A stretch of 64,000 bases of DNA, taken from the NCBI GenBank assembly GCA_022813625.1, contig JAKLMB010000005.1:930001-994000 (forward strand), in the 5' to 3' direction. Of the stretch, positions 1 through 9,988 are shown piece by piece. The translations under genes and the position numbers were made by a program. Origin of the DNA: Aaosphaeria pasadenensis. Taxonomy: Eukaryota; Ascomycota; Dothideomycetes; Pleosporales. The notes below the pieces were generated by a model. It did no database searches, was not told the DNA's origin, and saw only the letters and a program-made list of their open reading frames with translations. How positions within the stretch are numbered: position 1 is the first letter of the stretch; each line of letters begins with the position of its first letter.

Positions 1-1194
1 ACGGTGCTGACTACTCTGGCACTTATGGTATCACCACCAGCAGCAATGCCTTGACCTTGAAGTTCGTCACCAAGGGATCCTTCTCGACCAACATTGGTTC
101 CCGTACCTACCTCATGGAGAGCGACTCCAAGTACCAGATGTTCAACCTCATTGGTAACGAATTCACCTTTGATGTTGATGTCTCCAAGCTGCCCTGCGGT
201 TTGAACGGTGCTCTCTACTTCGTCGAGATGGCCGCCGATGGTGGCATGAACAAGGGAAACAACAAGGCCGGTGCCAAGTACGGAACTGGTAAGTGAACAA
301 TGCCCAAAACACCATAGCATTTCTAATTGCACCCTAAAGGATACTGCGACGCTCAGTGCCCCCACGACATTAAGTGGATCGAGGGTGCTGCCAACTCCGA
401 GGGCTGGAAGCCATCTGATAACGACAAGAACGCCGGTAGCGGCAAGTACGGAGCCTGCTGCCCGGAGATGGACATCTGGGAGGCAAACAGCATCTCTACT
501 GCCTACACCCCTCATCCTTGCACCAAGAACGGTCTTACCAAGTGCTCTGGTACTGACTGCGGTGACGCTGACCAGCGTTACGATGGTATCTGCGACAAGG
601 ACGGCTGTGATTTCAACGTAAGCATACCAGCCAGAGCGCTTGTGGCATGAAGATTTTCTAACTGTGCTATAGAGCTACCGCATGGGTGTCAAAGACTTCT
701 ACGGCCCAGGAGCCACCCTTGACACCAGCAAGAAAATGACTGTCGTCACCCAGTTCGTTGGATCCGGATCCAACCTTTCTGACATCAAGCGTTTCTACGT
801 TCAGGACGGCAAGGTCTTCAAGAACTCCGACTCCACCATCTCCGGTGTCAGCGGAAACTCCATCACCGACCAGTTCTGCAAGGACCAGAAGGCTGCCTTC
901 GGTGACCAGACTCACTTCATCAAGGCCGGTGGTCTTAAGCAGATGGGTGCTTCCCTTGCGAAGGGACACGTCCTCGTCATGTCTCTCTGGGACGACCACG
1001 CAGTAAACATGCTCTGGCTCGACTCCACCTACCCCACTGACAAGGACCCCGAGACCCCTGGTGTCGGCCGTGGTACCTGCCCCACTGACTCTGGCAAGCC
1101 CGAGGACGTTGAGGCTAACTCCCCCGACTCCACTGTCATCTACTCCAACATCAAGTTCGGACCCATTGGCTCCACCTTCGCTGCCCCCGCATAA
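1..1194 (+). CDS. GH7 cellobiohydrolase, 5' end missing
   Basis: Secreted glycoside hydrolase family 7 enzyme that releases cellobiose from the reducing ends of cellulose chains. The gene enters from the left edge, so signal peptide and N-terminus are absent. Exons are 1-288, 340-617 and 673-1194, joined by GT-AG introns of 51 and 55 bases. The joined frame gives the GH7 core: LPCGLNGALYFVEM, then the catalytic motif EMDIWEAN holding the nucleophile and acid/base glutamates, then VLVMSLWDDHAVNMLWLDS and, near the end, SNIKFGPIGST. Many cysteines match the disulfide-rich GH7 fold. The protein stops a few residues after the core, so it has no linker and no CBM1 cellulose-binding module. Loop-rich segments favour cellobiohydrolase over GH7 endoglucanase. 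Family assignment is very secure; substrate detail is by family. Confidence 0.95.
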
Positions 1195-1740
1195 ATTGAT
1201 ATCGCCGATTAGATGGTGTGTATGGGGATCTAGCTTGGTTGCGAAAGCTTCATTCAATGTCAATAGCATTTCTTCACTTCTGTACATTCTTTGGAGGACT
1301 AGAGGAAGATAGAGAACAGCACCTGTAAATGATTCAAAATTGAAAATCTATCTCTCGCTTGAATTCTTCCTTGACTTTCAAATTGCATCAGTGAGGGCCT
1401 ACACTAGATATTCACATGTCAGAACTCTAGCCCGATATGGGAACTATCACTATAAATCTGCTCGGATACTCCTAATCATACGATCTCACCTTCACTATTT
1501 TATCTCTCTCAGGCCCGATCACTTGGGGAAGTTATCCTTTCAACGTCTTTACTGCAATTGATCTCGCTCACATTAGGTGCATTATCGTATCCCTCGCTAC
1601 TAATCTGACCAGTATTGCTGTTGAGAAAGCCAACATCGACCTCACTACTGCAAGTCTATCACGCCCGGGCATCTCGTGGTTTGGCTACCCCTCCTTCACT
1701 CATCAAGTACCGGCGCGGAATACCACTAAGGAATCCAACC
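1195..1740. other. Intergenic: GH7 3' region and upstream of next gene
   Basis: No gene or repeat recognised. The reading frame of the next gene is open back to about 1615 but has no ATG before 1741, so that part is treated as leader. Confidence 0.5.
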
Positions 1741-2859
1741 ATGCCTTCCAACCAACTCTTCAACCAACCCAATCAAAAAAGCGGGTTCACGCTGCCCACG
1801 GGCCGTCTCTATGTTCGATCTCTGAACAAGGGTATTCGAGAGCTTTACCCAGATCATTCGACTTCTCCGGCCTCGGATCTTCCTGCTCTCCAGATCCTCG
1901 ACTTTAAACTTGACAAAGAACTGAGGAATAAAGGGAAAGTAGGATGGAAGCTTATTATCGGTACACTCCACAAAGACAACGTCTATATTCACCTTGAAGG
2001 CGACGATAACAATAAGGTGGTGTTTGTCTGGAATGACTCAAAACTACTACAAGAACAGTATTCGAGCATTAAGTTTAAGAGGCCATTCAGCCAGGTCAAC
2101 GGCCAATATCCACATAGTCGACTCGGAAAATCTAGGATGGATGCATTAATCCTATACTATTATATCACCTTCCTGCAGACAAAGCAGATAAGCAAGATAG
2201 TATATATCGAACCAGAATTCTGGGCTCCGTTCCAAAAGGCTTGCGAGAGCGTGTCTTCGGAACGGAAGGCCGCGAAACAACGGAAGCTAGTCCAAAAAGC
2301 GAGGCCAAAAATCACTCCCAAAGAGCGTCCGGTCCAGGCTATATCCGCCACGGAAGGTCCACAAACAACCGAAGTGAAAGATCAGAGGCAGCCTGCTCCT
2401 GGAGAGCATTTGCACTTAAGCGCACATTCGGCAAGCACACACCAGGTAATGATGCAGCCGATGCGCCTGCAGGATGCATTAAGGTCGATCGAAACTGTTG
2501 GGAGTTCAGGCATAAAGCCAGAAGTCGGTGCGCCTAGTGCTTCCCATGATCAGCAAGAAATAGCTACGCAGCTTGCAAGGGCGTTGAAGAGATTGGAGCA
2601 GCTCGACGAAGAGAACAGGAGCTTGAAAACCCGAGTGGCGCAGTTTGAACAAGCGGTAAACGACTATCGGAATGCAGCCAACGAAAAGTCAAATTTACAA
2701 CGAGATGTAGTTGAATTGACTCAGCAGCTCGAGCAATGCAAACAACAACTGACGATCGAGTCGGAGGCAAAAGGAAGAATTGCTTTGGAGGCTCAAAACG
2801 CACAGGCAAGCTTGAAGAGTGTCGAGAAATGGTTGGAGATGAAGCCATCATGCTTGTGA
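1741..2859 (+). CDS. Hypothetical protein with C-terminal coiled coil
   Basis: I do not recognise the family. The first ATG in the open frame is at 1741 and gives 372 residues with no intron needed. The N-terminal 150 or so residues form a mixed alpha/beta segment (for example KVGWKLIIGTLHKDNVYIHL and NKVVFVWNDSKLL) that may be a folded domain. A Lys/Arg-rich stretch (KAAKQRKLVQKARPKITPKE) follows and could be a nuclear localisation signal. The middle is low complexity. The last 90 residues have heptad-like leucines and many Glu/Gln/Lys (ARALKRLEQLDEENRSLKTR), predicting a coiled coil. A nuclear or scaffold role is only a guess. Confidence 0.6.
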   Translation: MPSNQLFNQPNQKSGFTLPTGRLYVRSLNKGIRELYPDHSTSPASDLPALQILDFKLDKELRNKGKVGWKLIIGTLHKDNVYIHLEGDDNNKVVFVWNDSKLLQEQYSSIKFKRPFSQVNGQYPHSRLGKSRMDALILYYYITFLQTKQISKIVYIEPEFWAPFQKACESVSSERKAAKQRKLVQKARPKITPKERPVQAISATEGPQTTEVKDQRQPAPGEHLHLSAHSASTHQVMMQPMRLQDALRSIETVGSSGIKPEVGAPSASHDQQEIATQLARALKRLEQLDEENRSLKTRVAQFEQAVNDYRNAANEKSNLQRDVVELTQQLEQCKQQLTIESEAKGRIALEAQNAQASLKSVEKWLEMKPSCL

Positions 2860-3486
2860 GCAGCAAATCACGAACGGTGATTTGGAAGCCGGGGGGGAAA
2901 TTTTGAAGGTGTAGAGATTATCCCGAGGGCTGGGCTAATCAATGACGGCAATGGGCTGATGCTCCTACGGAAGCTTTACAGAGGATCTCGATGAAATTCA
3001 GGTTGGGTAACGAGATCAAATCCCATAGGTAACTCCACCTGGGTTGGCCAACTGGAGTTCTGGAGTCTGTTTCAATTTGTCTTTGGGTGAGCAAAGCAAA
3101 GGCTGACAGTCAATGCGAACGAGCCATACTGCTGTGGGTCAGTATGATATCAAGTATCATTAGCTTTGAAATGGAGATTGTGATAAAAATGCGAGATGTC
3201 ACGAACAAGACAGGTTGCGAGTCCTCTCGTGTTTGCGATCCCAATGTTTCCCATTGGTTCCGAGGCAAGCCACAGACTTTGTTTGTCGGCAATGCCCGTG
3301 CCGTCATGCAAGGATGACGATTTTAGTTACGCGGGGCGCGTCACACTAGACGACCAGCCTCGGAAGGCATGCATTCAGCTGTAGTTGCCGAACACCGATA
3401 GAAATTGAGCTCTTCCAATGTAGTAGTCATTACCCTTCATCTCTTGTACACCCCCTTTGCATTTGGATATATGAGCGTGTCGCAGA
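2860..3486. other. Intergenic
   Basis: Holds the 3' region of the coiled-coil gene and the upstream region of the transporter. No RNA gene, repeat or convincing ORF seen. Confidence 0.5.
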
Positions 3487-5422
3487 ATGCGAGCACGTTC
3501 TCGATCGCCTGATCTTATGCATCGGCCCCCGGAATCAATCTCCCAGGGTACCGATGATGGTTCAGCGCACTTTACCCCTTCTGATGACGATTCAGATGAT
3601 GGTATCCCCATGGTAGAAGGCCCTGATGCATACGAATTGCGACCCATCGCCAGTGATGACCAAACACCTGGAAATGCAGGACAATCGCGGAGGTTCTCTG
3701 CAAGCTCTGCCCAAAGCTTCGAGCTGTATACGCCAGATGAAGACAGGGAAGTACGAAGAAAGCTCGATAGACGACTGGTAGCATTCATGGCTCTTTTATA
3801 TTGCCTATCGTTTTTGGATCGGTCAAGTAAGTTCTCTATCAGAATGCTGCCCCCATGGAATCGCCGCCGTGTGTACGAATAATAGGTCTTTGTGATGTAT
3901 TATAGCTGATAAAATAATAGACATCGGAAATGCGCGGATTGCTGGACTGGAGAAAGATCTCAAGCTAGGCTTGAGAGAGTATGAATGGTTGTTACGGGCA
4001 TTTTATATCACATACAGTATGGCCACTCCGCACTCAATCTCAAACACACGACTAACAACCGAGCTGCAGTTGTTTTCGAATGGATGACCTTGATGTAACG
4101 CTTTTCCAAGTTACACTATTCTACCATCATAACCTGACGCGATTCTTAGGTACAAGATTGTCCCGCCACATATCTACATATCAATATGTGTCCTTTCCTG
4201 GGGCATATTTGCATCACTCCAGTCTGTAACCACCTCCTTCGGCTCTCTCCTTGTATTGAGGGCACTCCTTGGAGTTTCAGAGGCTGCATTTGGCCCTGGG
4301 GTACCATTCTATCTGTCGTTCTTCTTTCGTCGAAACGAATTAGCATTACGTACGGGGTTGTTCATCTCCGCAAGCCCGCTGTCATCATCCTTCGCTGGAG
4401 CACTAGCATGGTTGATCACAAAAGTTGGTGAAAATGGACCACTGAGCCCCTGGAGACTTCTTTTCCTGTTGGAAGGGTTTCCTAGTATCATAATAGCTGT
4501 TTGGGCATGGGACTTTATTCCAGACAGCCCAGGTACAGCAAAATGGCTTACGAACAGACAGAGAGAGGTCGCTGTGTTGAGACTGAGGCAAGAGAAGGAG
4601 GCCGCTGAACTTGAGCAATCAAGCGAGAAGTACCCTATTCAAGGCACAAGCCCGAGAGGAATCAACGTCAAAGAGATCATACAGACGCTGAAAGATCCAA
4701 AATGCTACCTGACTGCAGTAAGTTCCGACCACCAGAACTATATTCTTATCCTGATAGATCAAGCTAACAATCCTAAGTTCATGTTTTTCAGTTGCAACGT
4801 AGCGTTCAGCTCAATGCCAGTCTTTTTACCGACAATTATCAAAGACATGGGGCACAGCTCGATGAATGCTCAAGCGCTTTCTGCACCTCCGTACCTCTTC
4901 GCATTTGTGATTGTGGTAATCACGGCCTACCTTTCTGACTTGCATCAATCCCGTTCTCTGTACATCATTCTTCATTCATTACTCGCTTCTCTCGGATACA
5001 TCACAATCGCCGTGGCGGGATATTACCAGATCCCGAACAACACCATCCGCTACATTGCGCTTTATCCAGCATGCGCGGGTTTCTTTTCTGCGATCACCAT
5101 CATCATAACATGGACCATCAATAACCAAGATAGTGATAGCAAGAAGGGAACTGGGATGGCCATCATGAACATCGTTGGGCAATGTGGGCCTCTGGTAGGG
5201 ACGAGCATCTTTCCAAAAGATGAAGGGCCATGGTATGTCAAAGGTATGACAATATGTGCCGTTTTCATGCTGCTTGTAGGCGTACTAGCCATGATCCTAC
5301 GCTTTGTTCTGAAACGTCAGAACAACAATATACATGACAAGGCTGGAGACTACGCGGGCGTTCCTGTCGAGGAATATGGCCAAGTAAGAGCTGAACGAAA
5401 GCCTTTCACGTTCATGTTATAG
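3487..5422 (+). CDS. MFS transporter, Dal5/allantoate-permease-like (anion:cation symporter)
   Basis: Plasma-membrane secondary transporter of the major facilitator superfamily. Exons are 3487-3826, 3921-4016, 4070-4094, 4150-4717 and 4778-5422; the third is a 25-base microexon, needed to keep frame through IVFEWMTLMYK. The product is about 557 residues with an acidic Ser-rich N-terminal tail of about 90 residues before the first membrane segment (FMALLYCLSFLDRSNIGNAR). That segment, the loop RALLGVSEAAFGPGVPFYLS and CNVAFSSMPVFLPTIIKDMG are typical of the Dal5-like family, which carries allantoate, nicotinate, pantothenate, biotin and similar anions. The intron at 4718-4777 is a multiple of three and contains no stop, so retention would not break the frame. 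Substrate cannot be inferred. Confidence 0.88.
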
Positions 5423-5509
5423 TTAAAAACGAAAATTTATCTCTTCGTTCAATCGTCAAAGTAATTACTGTTAAGGATGCGAAAGTTATCGTTCACAAGT
5501 AGATTATAA

Positions 5510-5540
5510 ATCACGTGATAAATGATGCATTGACGTCAAT
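5510..5540. promoter_or_regulatory. Paired palindromes: E-box-like and CRE-like sites upstream of FIG4
   Basis: ATCACGTGAT (5510-5519) and ATTGACGTCAAT (5529-5540) are both perfect palindromes 9 bases apart. They contain CACGTG (bHLH/Cbf1-type core) and TGACGTCA (CRE, bound by Atf1/CREB-type bZIP). They lie about 300 bases before the FIG4 start and about 90 bases after the transporter stop. Function is inferred from consensus only. Confidence 0.4.
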
Positions 5541-5835
5541 GCCAAGATGACCCTTCCAAAAGAGGAAAGCTCTCACTGCGCACCTCATTCACAGTGAGAC
5601 TTGTGATAGAAACACCCAACATCGACCTACAATTTAGCGAGTGAATCAGGGGATTTTGTCTGAATATAGACGTGTTACGACCGACGACTGCGTAGCTGGC
5701 TTCGACAGCAGCTCTCTCGCCAACGTTGAGCTTCGTTCCTATACATCGGTCATGCAAGTCTCATAGCGTCAAGCTGGGCCACAATAAGGCAAACAACCTC
5801 TCCGATCTGGACTGTTCTTGCTTTAAATCAGCTTC

Positions 5836-8800
5836 ATGGAGAGGTCAAAGTCAAGCTCCGACGCTCGTGAGCGTGCAGACCCGGCTGTGGATCCTCCAGG
5901 GATAGCTGAATCACCAACTTCCACCGCAGCAGACATTACCAAAGAGGAGAATGAGCGATCTTCGACTGATCTGAGAAGCCCTCAGGCTACAGTCGTAAAC
6001 GAAATACCTACCAATGACTTCAAGCCAGAATCCGATGTGGAACAGGTACCAGGCATGCCGAGAGGGGAGACTGAGGAGATAGAGCTCAAAGGAGAGGAAG
6101 AGGACCCGCCCATTCCTGAGTCTTTCAAAAGGTCTTCTAGCCCTGCCGCTCTGCAGAAGACAAAAGCTGCCGCCTATGAAAAGGTAGGGGAGGAGGGTAT
6201 CAATAGGATGCACAAGTTTTCGCTTTACGAGACTAGCACGCGCTTCTACCTCGTTGGTGCCGACATCATGGATCAGCATTATCGGGTATTGAAAATTGAT
6301 CGTACCGCACCCCCTGGCCATCTAAACATCTTCGAGGATGACATTGTTTATGACAAAAGAGAAATGAACCAACTTCTTAATGCAATAGACGATGGCAACA
6401 AAGCCACAGGAGGCCTCAAGTTGAAGTGTAGCACATGGGGGCTACTTGGATTCATCCGGTTCACGGAAGCTTACTACATGCTACTTATCACGAAACGGGC
6501 ACAGGTTGCAATGCTCGGAGGCCATTACATATATCAAGTGGATGGCACTGAATTAATACCTCTCACAACGGGATCGACGTCTCGATTTCAGAAAGATCGC
6601 AATCCGGAAGAAGCACGTTTTCTCGGCATTCTCAATAATTTGGATTTGACCAGATCTTTCTACTTTAGCTATGCGTACAACATTACCAGAAGCTTGCAAC
6701 AGAACATCATTCGCGAGCGCACCGCACTCAATGAAGGAATGCATAGGCCACCTCCGGATTATCAGGACATGTTCGCTTGGAATCATTATCTCCTGGAGCC
6801 CGCCAGTACCGCGCTGAAGAATATGTACGACTGGTGCCATCCCATCATCCACGGCTACATTGATCAGTCATCTCTGAATGTTTATGGGCGACGGGTATTC
6901 ATCACCATCATTGCGCGAAGATCACGATTTTTCGCTGGTGCACGATTTCTCAAGCGCGGGTCAAACGATTTGGGTTACGTAGCAAACGATGTTGAAACTG
7001 AGCAAATCGTTTCAGAAAGCTTGAACACATCTTTCCATGCTCCTGGACCTCGATTATACGCAAATCCTACATACACCTCTTATGTACAGCATCGAGGAAG
7101 CATTCCACTATACTGGACACAGGACAACACCGGTGTCACACCAAAGCCAGATATCGATCTAAACCTCATAGACCCGTTCTATAGCGCTGCAGCATTGCAT
7201 TTTGATAATCTCTTTGAACGTTACGGAACGCCAGTATACGTGCTGAATTTGATCAAGGCACGTGAGCGGACACCAAGAGAATCCAAACTATTATATGAAT
7301 ATCAGCATGCCATCAACTATCTTAATCAATCGCTTCCTGCCGACAAGAAAATTATCTACGAAGCATTTGATATGGCAAGAGCATCCAAGACCCGCGGACA
7401 GGACGTCATTGGGACTCTAGAACACCTTGGTGAAAAGGTGCTTACGACGACTGGATTCTTCCATAATGGCGACCATGATACAGGTTCTGCACAAGTTCAA
7501 AACGGAGTCGCAAGAACAAATTGCATTGACTGCTTAGATCGGACTAATGCAGCACAATTCGTAATTGGAAAAAGAGCTCTGGGTCGACAACTCCAGGCAC
7601 TTGGTGTTATCAAAGGAAATACGGTAGAGTACGATTCAGACTGTGTCGACTGCTTTACTCATATGTTTCATGGCCATGGAGATGCTATAGCTATTCAGTA
7701 CGGCGGTTCTCATCTTGTCAACACAATGGCGACATATCGGAAAATCAATCACTGGCAGAGCAGCTCTCGCGACATGGTCGAAAGCTTCAAGCGTTACTAT
7801 CACAACTCTTTCCTTGACTCGCAACGTCAAGAAGCATATAACCTGTTTCTCGGAAATTACGTATTTGCCCAAGATGAACCAATGCTCTGGGATCTTACGA
7901 CCGACTACTACCTCCACCATGAGAGCCCACGTGTATGGCTAGGGAAGGCTCGTCGCGACTACATCAATTGGTACACTCCGAGTCATCTGGAGCCTCGATC
8001 ATTGCCTACTAGTACCGTGCCCTGCAAAAAGCAATTGCAACTTACCCAAAAAGGTGTCAGTCTTTACGATGATTATTGGTACGAGTACTACCGGCCTCTG
8101 GCACTTTCTTCGTTCCTCAAGATATTTGCGTTCCGTATCAACAATCAGTCCGATATGACTCGACAGCAAGGCATCGATAAACTGCATGCCGATAAGCATG
8201 TTGCATTTCATACACAGGATCTTTCACCTTTCATCATTCGCAAGAAGCAGCATGATCAAGAGTCACCAAGAAAAGAGGGCAAAAAGCCTCTTCGAAAGGG
8301 CGTAACTATTGTTGACCCATCTAGCGACACCGATGCTCGTCGTCAGAGCTATCTCGCCCGCCGACGCAAAGAGCAATACCCCACGATACCAGAGCTGATA
8401 ACATCACCTGTCAGGGGCTCTATCTTGAGAGATCCGCATTTCGAGACCGACATGCCTACTTCTGCTCCCTCTTTCCTCGGGACCTTTCCACCTCTTTCGA
8501 ATTCCGAGTCTACCAGCTTTTCACAATCACGGAACCCGAAGTTAGCGGACAAATCACTGATTAATCAATGGACACTTGCCCAGTTCTATGAGCATAGCCT
8601 GGATCCTACTGTTACTTCGGCCGAGGAGGCCGAGTATTTGCGTTACGTCGAACATCCACTTAACCTTCCACTCGTAGTGAGTTCCGAAACTCCTTCTACC
8701 GACGATCCAGGAGCTCTTGAATTCTACGAATATCTATGCATGGACGAGGAGGGCGTGAAACCTGTGACCAGTCTCGATGACCACGTATCCATCAGCGACG

Positions 8801-9255
8801 CCGCGCAGGTTCCCCTCCCCTCCCTTTACGATTCCGCCTTGCTGGACACTGCCTCAGTCCGATCTCTCCCATTCGCACAGAACGTCGTCTACCCGGGGGC
8901 TACGCTTCACTACCAACACCACGCGAACCACATCCAGCAAGCGCATAACAATTACGCGGCTCGCCCGACTTCAAGCCTTTCCCTATCGACTCCGTTCTCG
9001 CATCACCCACCGCTCCCTCCGGATCCTGTCCCCGCGGCTACGGCGCATCTCAGTACGCCGAAATTCCAGACGTCGGAAGAAGATATCGAAGAGTTTGAAG
9101 AGTTCCTCACAGTGCTAGATAACCCGCTCGATGTTCTAGAAGAAGACGGCACGAAGAAGAGATACAAGGCGTACAGGCAGTGGTTGAAAGGGAAGAGTTT
9201 CTTCAAGCAGAGCAAGGTGGATCCGGAATGGCAGAATCAGCTGCCGCTCAGATGA
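5836..9255 (+). CDS. FIG4: Polyphosphoinositide phosphatase Fig4 (SAC domain)
   Basis: SAC-family lipid phosphatase that dephosphorylates PI(3,5)P2 at the vacuole/endosome, known to act in a complex with the kinase Fab1 and the scaffold Vac14. One uninterrupted frame of 1,139 residues from the ATG at 5836. After a disordered acidic tail of about 130 residues the SAC domain begins near MHKFSLYETSTRFYLVGAD. The catalytic CX5R motif is CIDCLDR, with the nucleophile Cys at about 563 and Arg at about 569, followed by TN as usual for the family. The region after about residue 780 is low-complexity with a charged tail (EDIEEFEEFLTVLDNPLDVL). It is longer than yeast Fig4 but normal for filamentous fungi. 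Convergent with SCC2. Confidence 0.93.
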   Translation: MERSKSSSDARERADPAVDPPGIAESPTSTAADITKEENERSSTDLRSPQATVVNEIPTNDFKPESDVEQVPGMPRGETEEIELKGEEEDPPIPESFKRSSSPAALQKTKAAAYEKVGEEGINRMHKFSLYETSTRFYLVGADIMDQHYRVLKIDRTAPPGHLNIFEDDIVYDKREMNQLLNAIDDGNKATGGLKLKCSTWGLLGFIRFTEAYYMLLITKRAQVAMLGGHYIYQVDGTELIPLTTGSTSRFQKDRNPEEARFLGILNNLDLTRSFYFSYAYNITRSLQQNIIRERTALNEGMHRPPPDYQDMFAWNHYLLEPASTALKNMYDWCHPIIHGYIDQSSLNVYGRRVFITIIARRSRFFAGARFLKRGSNDLGYVANDVETEQIVSESLNTSFHAPGPRLYANPTYTSYVQHRGSIPLYWTQDNTGVTPKPDIDLNLIDPFYSAAALHFDNLFERYGTPVYVLNLIKARERTPRESKLLYEYQHAINYLNQSLPADKKIIYEAFDMARASKTRGQDVIGTLEHLGEKVLTTTGFFHNGDHDTGSAQVQNGVARTNCIDCLDRTNAAQFVIGKRALGRQLQALGVIKGNTVEYDSDCVDCFTHMFHGHGDAIAIQYGGSHLVNTMATYRKINHWQSSSRDMVESFKRYYHNSFLDSQRQEAYNLFLGNYVFAQDEPMLWDLTTDYYLHHESPRVWLGKARRDYINWYTPSHLEPRSLPTSTVPCKKQLQLTQKGVSLYDDYWYEYYRPLALSSFLKIFAFRINNQSDMTRQQGIDKLHADKHVAFHTQDLSPFIIRKKQHDQESPRKEGKKPLRKGVTIVDPSSDTDARRQSYLARRRKEQYPTIPELITSPVRGSILRDPHFETDMPTSAPSFLGTFPPLSNSESTSFSQSRNPKLADKSLINQWTLAQFYEHSLDPTVTSAEEAEYLRYVEHPLNLPLVVSSETPSTDDPGALEFYEYLCMDEEGVKPVTSLDDHVSISDAAQVPLPSLYDSALLDTASVRSLPFAQNVVYPGATLHYQHHANHIQQAHNNYAARPTSSLSLSTPFSHHPPLPPDPVPAATAHLSTPKFQTSEEDIEEFEEFLTVLDNPLDVLEEDGTKKRYKAYRQWLKGKSFFKQSKVDPEWQNQLPLR

Positions 9256-9988
9256 AACCTACTGCGCCAAGATCCCTTGTTTATCGTTAGTTTCATGAAG
9301 GAGAGTGGAAGAACAGGCTATGATCCCAGCGATGCGAGAGTAGCGATACGTTATGTCTGGAGTTGGGCCAATCATGTTTTATGTCACTTCAATTTGTCAA
9401 GTATCAAATACTCAGTACACATCAAGCGAGCGAGATCTCCACCTTAGCATTAGCGCAAGGTTGGTTTAGAAGTTAGATTTATTCGTTTCATAATTATATG
9501 AGGAGTATCCATGCATGCTAGGTAAATTTCATATATGATTTCACCTCCTGAGTCGTAAGAGTAGACTGGAGATGACGTCCCATTCCTGCGGCGAAGCGCA
9601 GTACTATGGACGATAGTTGATGCAAACTCCTTAAAAACCTTTCCATCCTTCATAGAAAGGGGTATCTCTTGGTAGTGGTAATCACACAAAACGCCGTGGG
9701 CGGTACAAACTGAGACCGCCACTTGAAAAATGCTGATATAGATGATGCGAACTCCAGATTTGCGTATCACTAGAACGCCAATTTGAGTTGTGGTCACGAT
9801 GGCGAGGGAGCTGAATTGATCTGCGTAGATTGAACCCCTGAGAGTAAATGGGCTGAAAGATCAGATCAAAGCGACAAAATGTTAGCGTTGACCATGATTG
9901 ATCTGAAGGACTGGTTTTCCTCGGCCAATGTACCCATAAAATGTACCTCGAGCGGATGGCGCGGGGAGGTGCGACGAGTCGAACATGA
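9256..9988. other. Intergenic between convergent FIG4 and SCC2
   Basis: Shared 3' region of two convergent genes. A minus-strand frame at 9450-9797 is open but lacks any recognisable protein character. No hairpin terminator or RNA gene seen. Confidence 0.5.

Noticed and set aside
667..1287. 206-codon open frame opposite the GH7 gene
   Set aside because: It is the antisense shadow of a strongly supported exon and its codon-biased composition explains the openness.
4718..4777. Treating the 60-base in-frame segment of the Dal5-like transporter as coding
   Set aside because: It has consensus GTAAGT and TAAG ends, and its removal restores the family's continuous membrane segment.
9450..9797. Minus-strand 115-codon frame between FIG4 and SCC2
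   Set aside because: No family features, no good start context and it lies in the 3' region of both genes.
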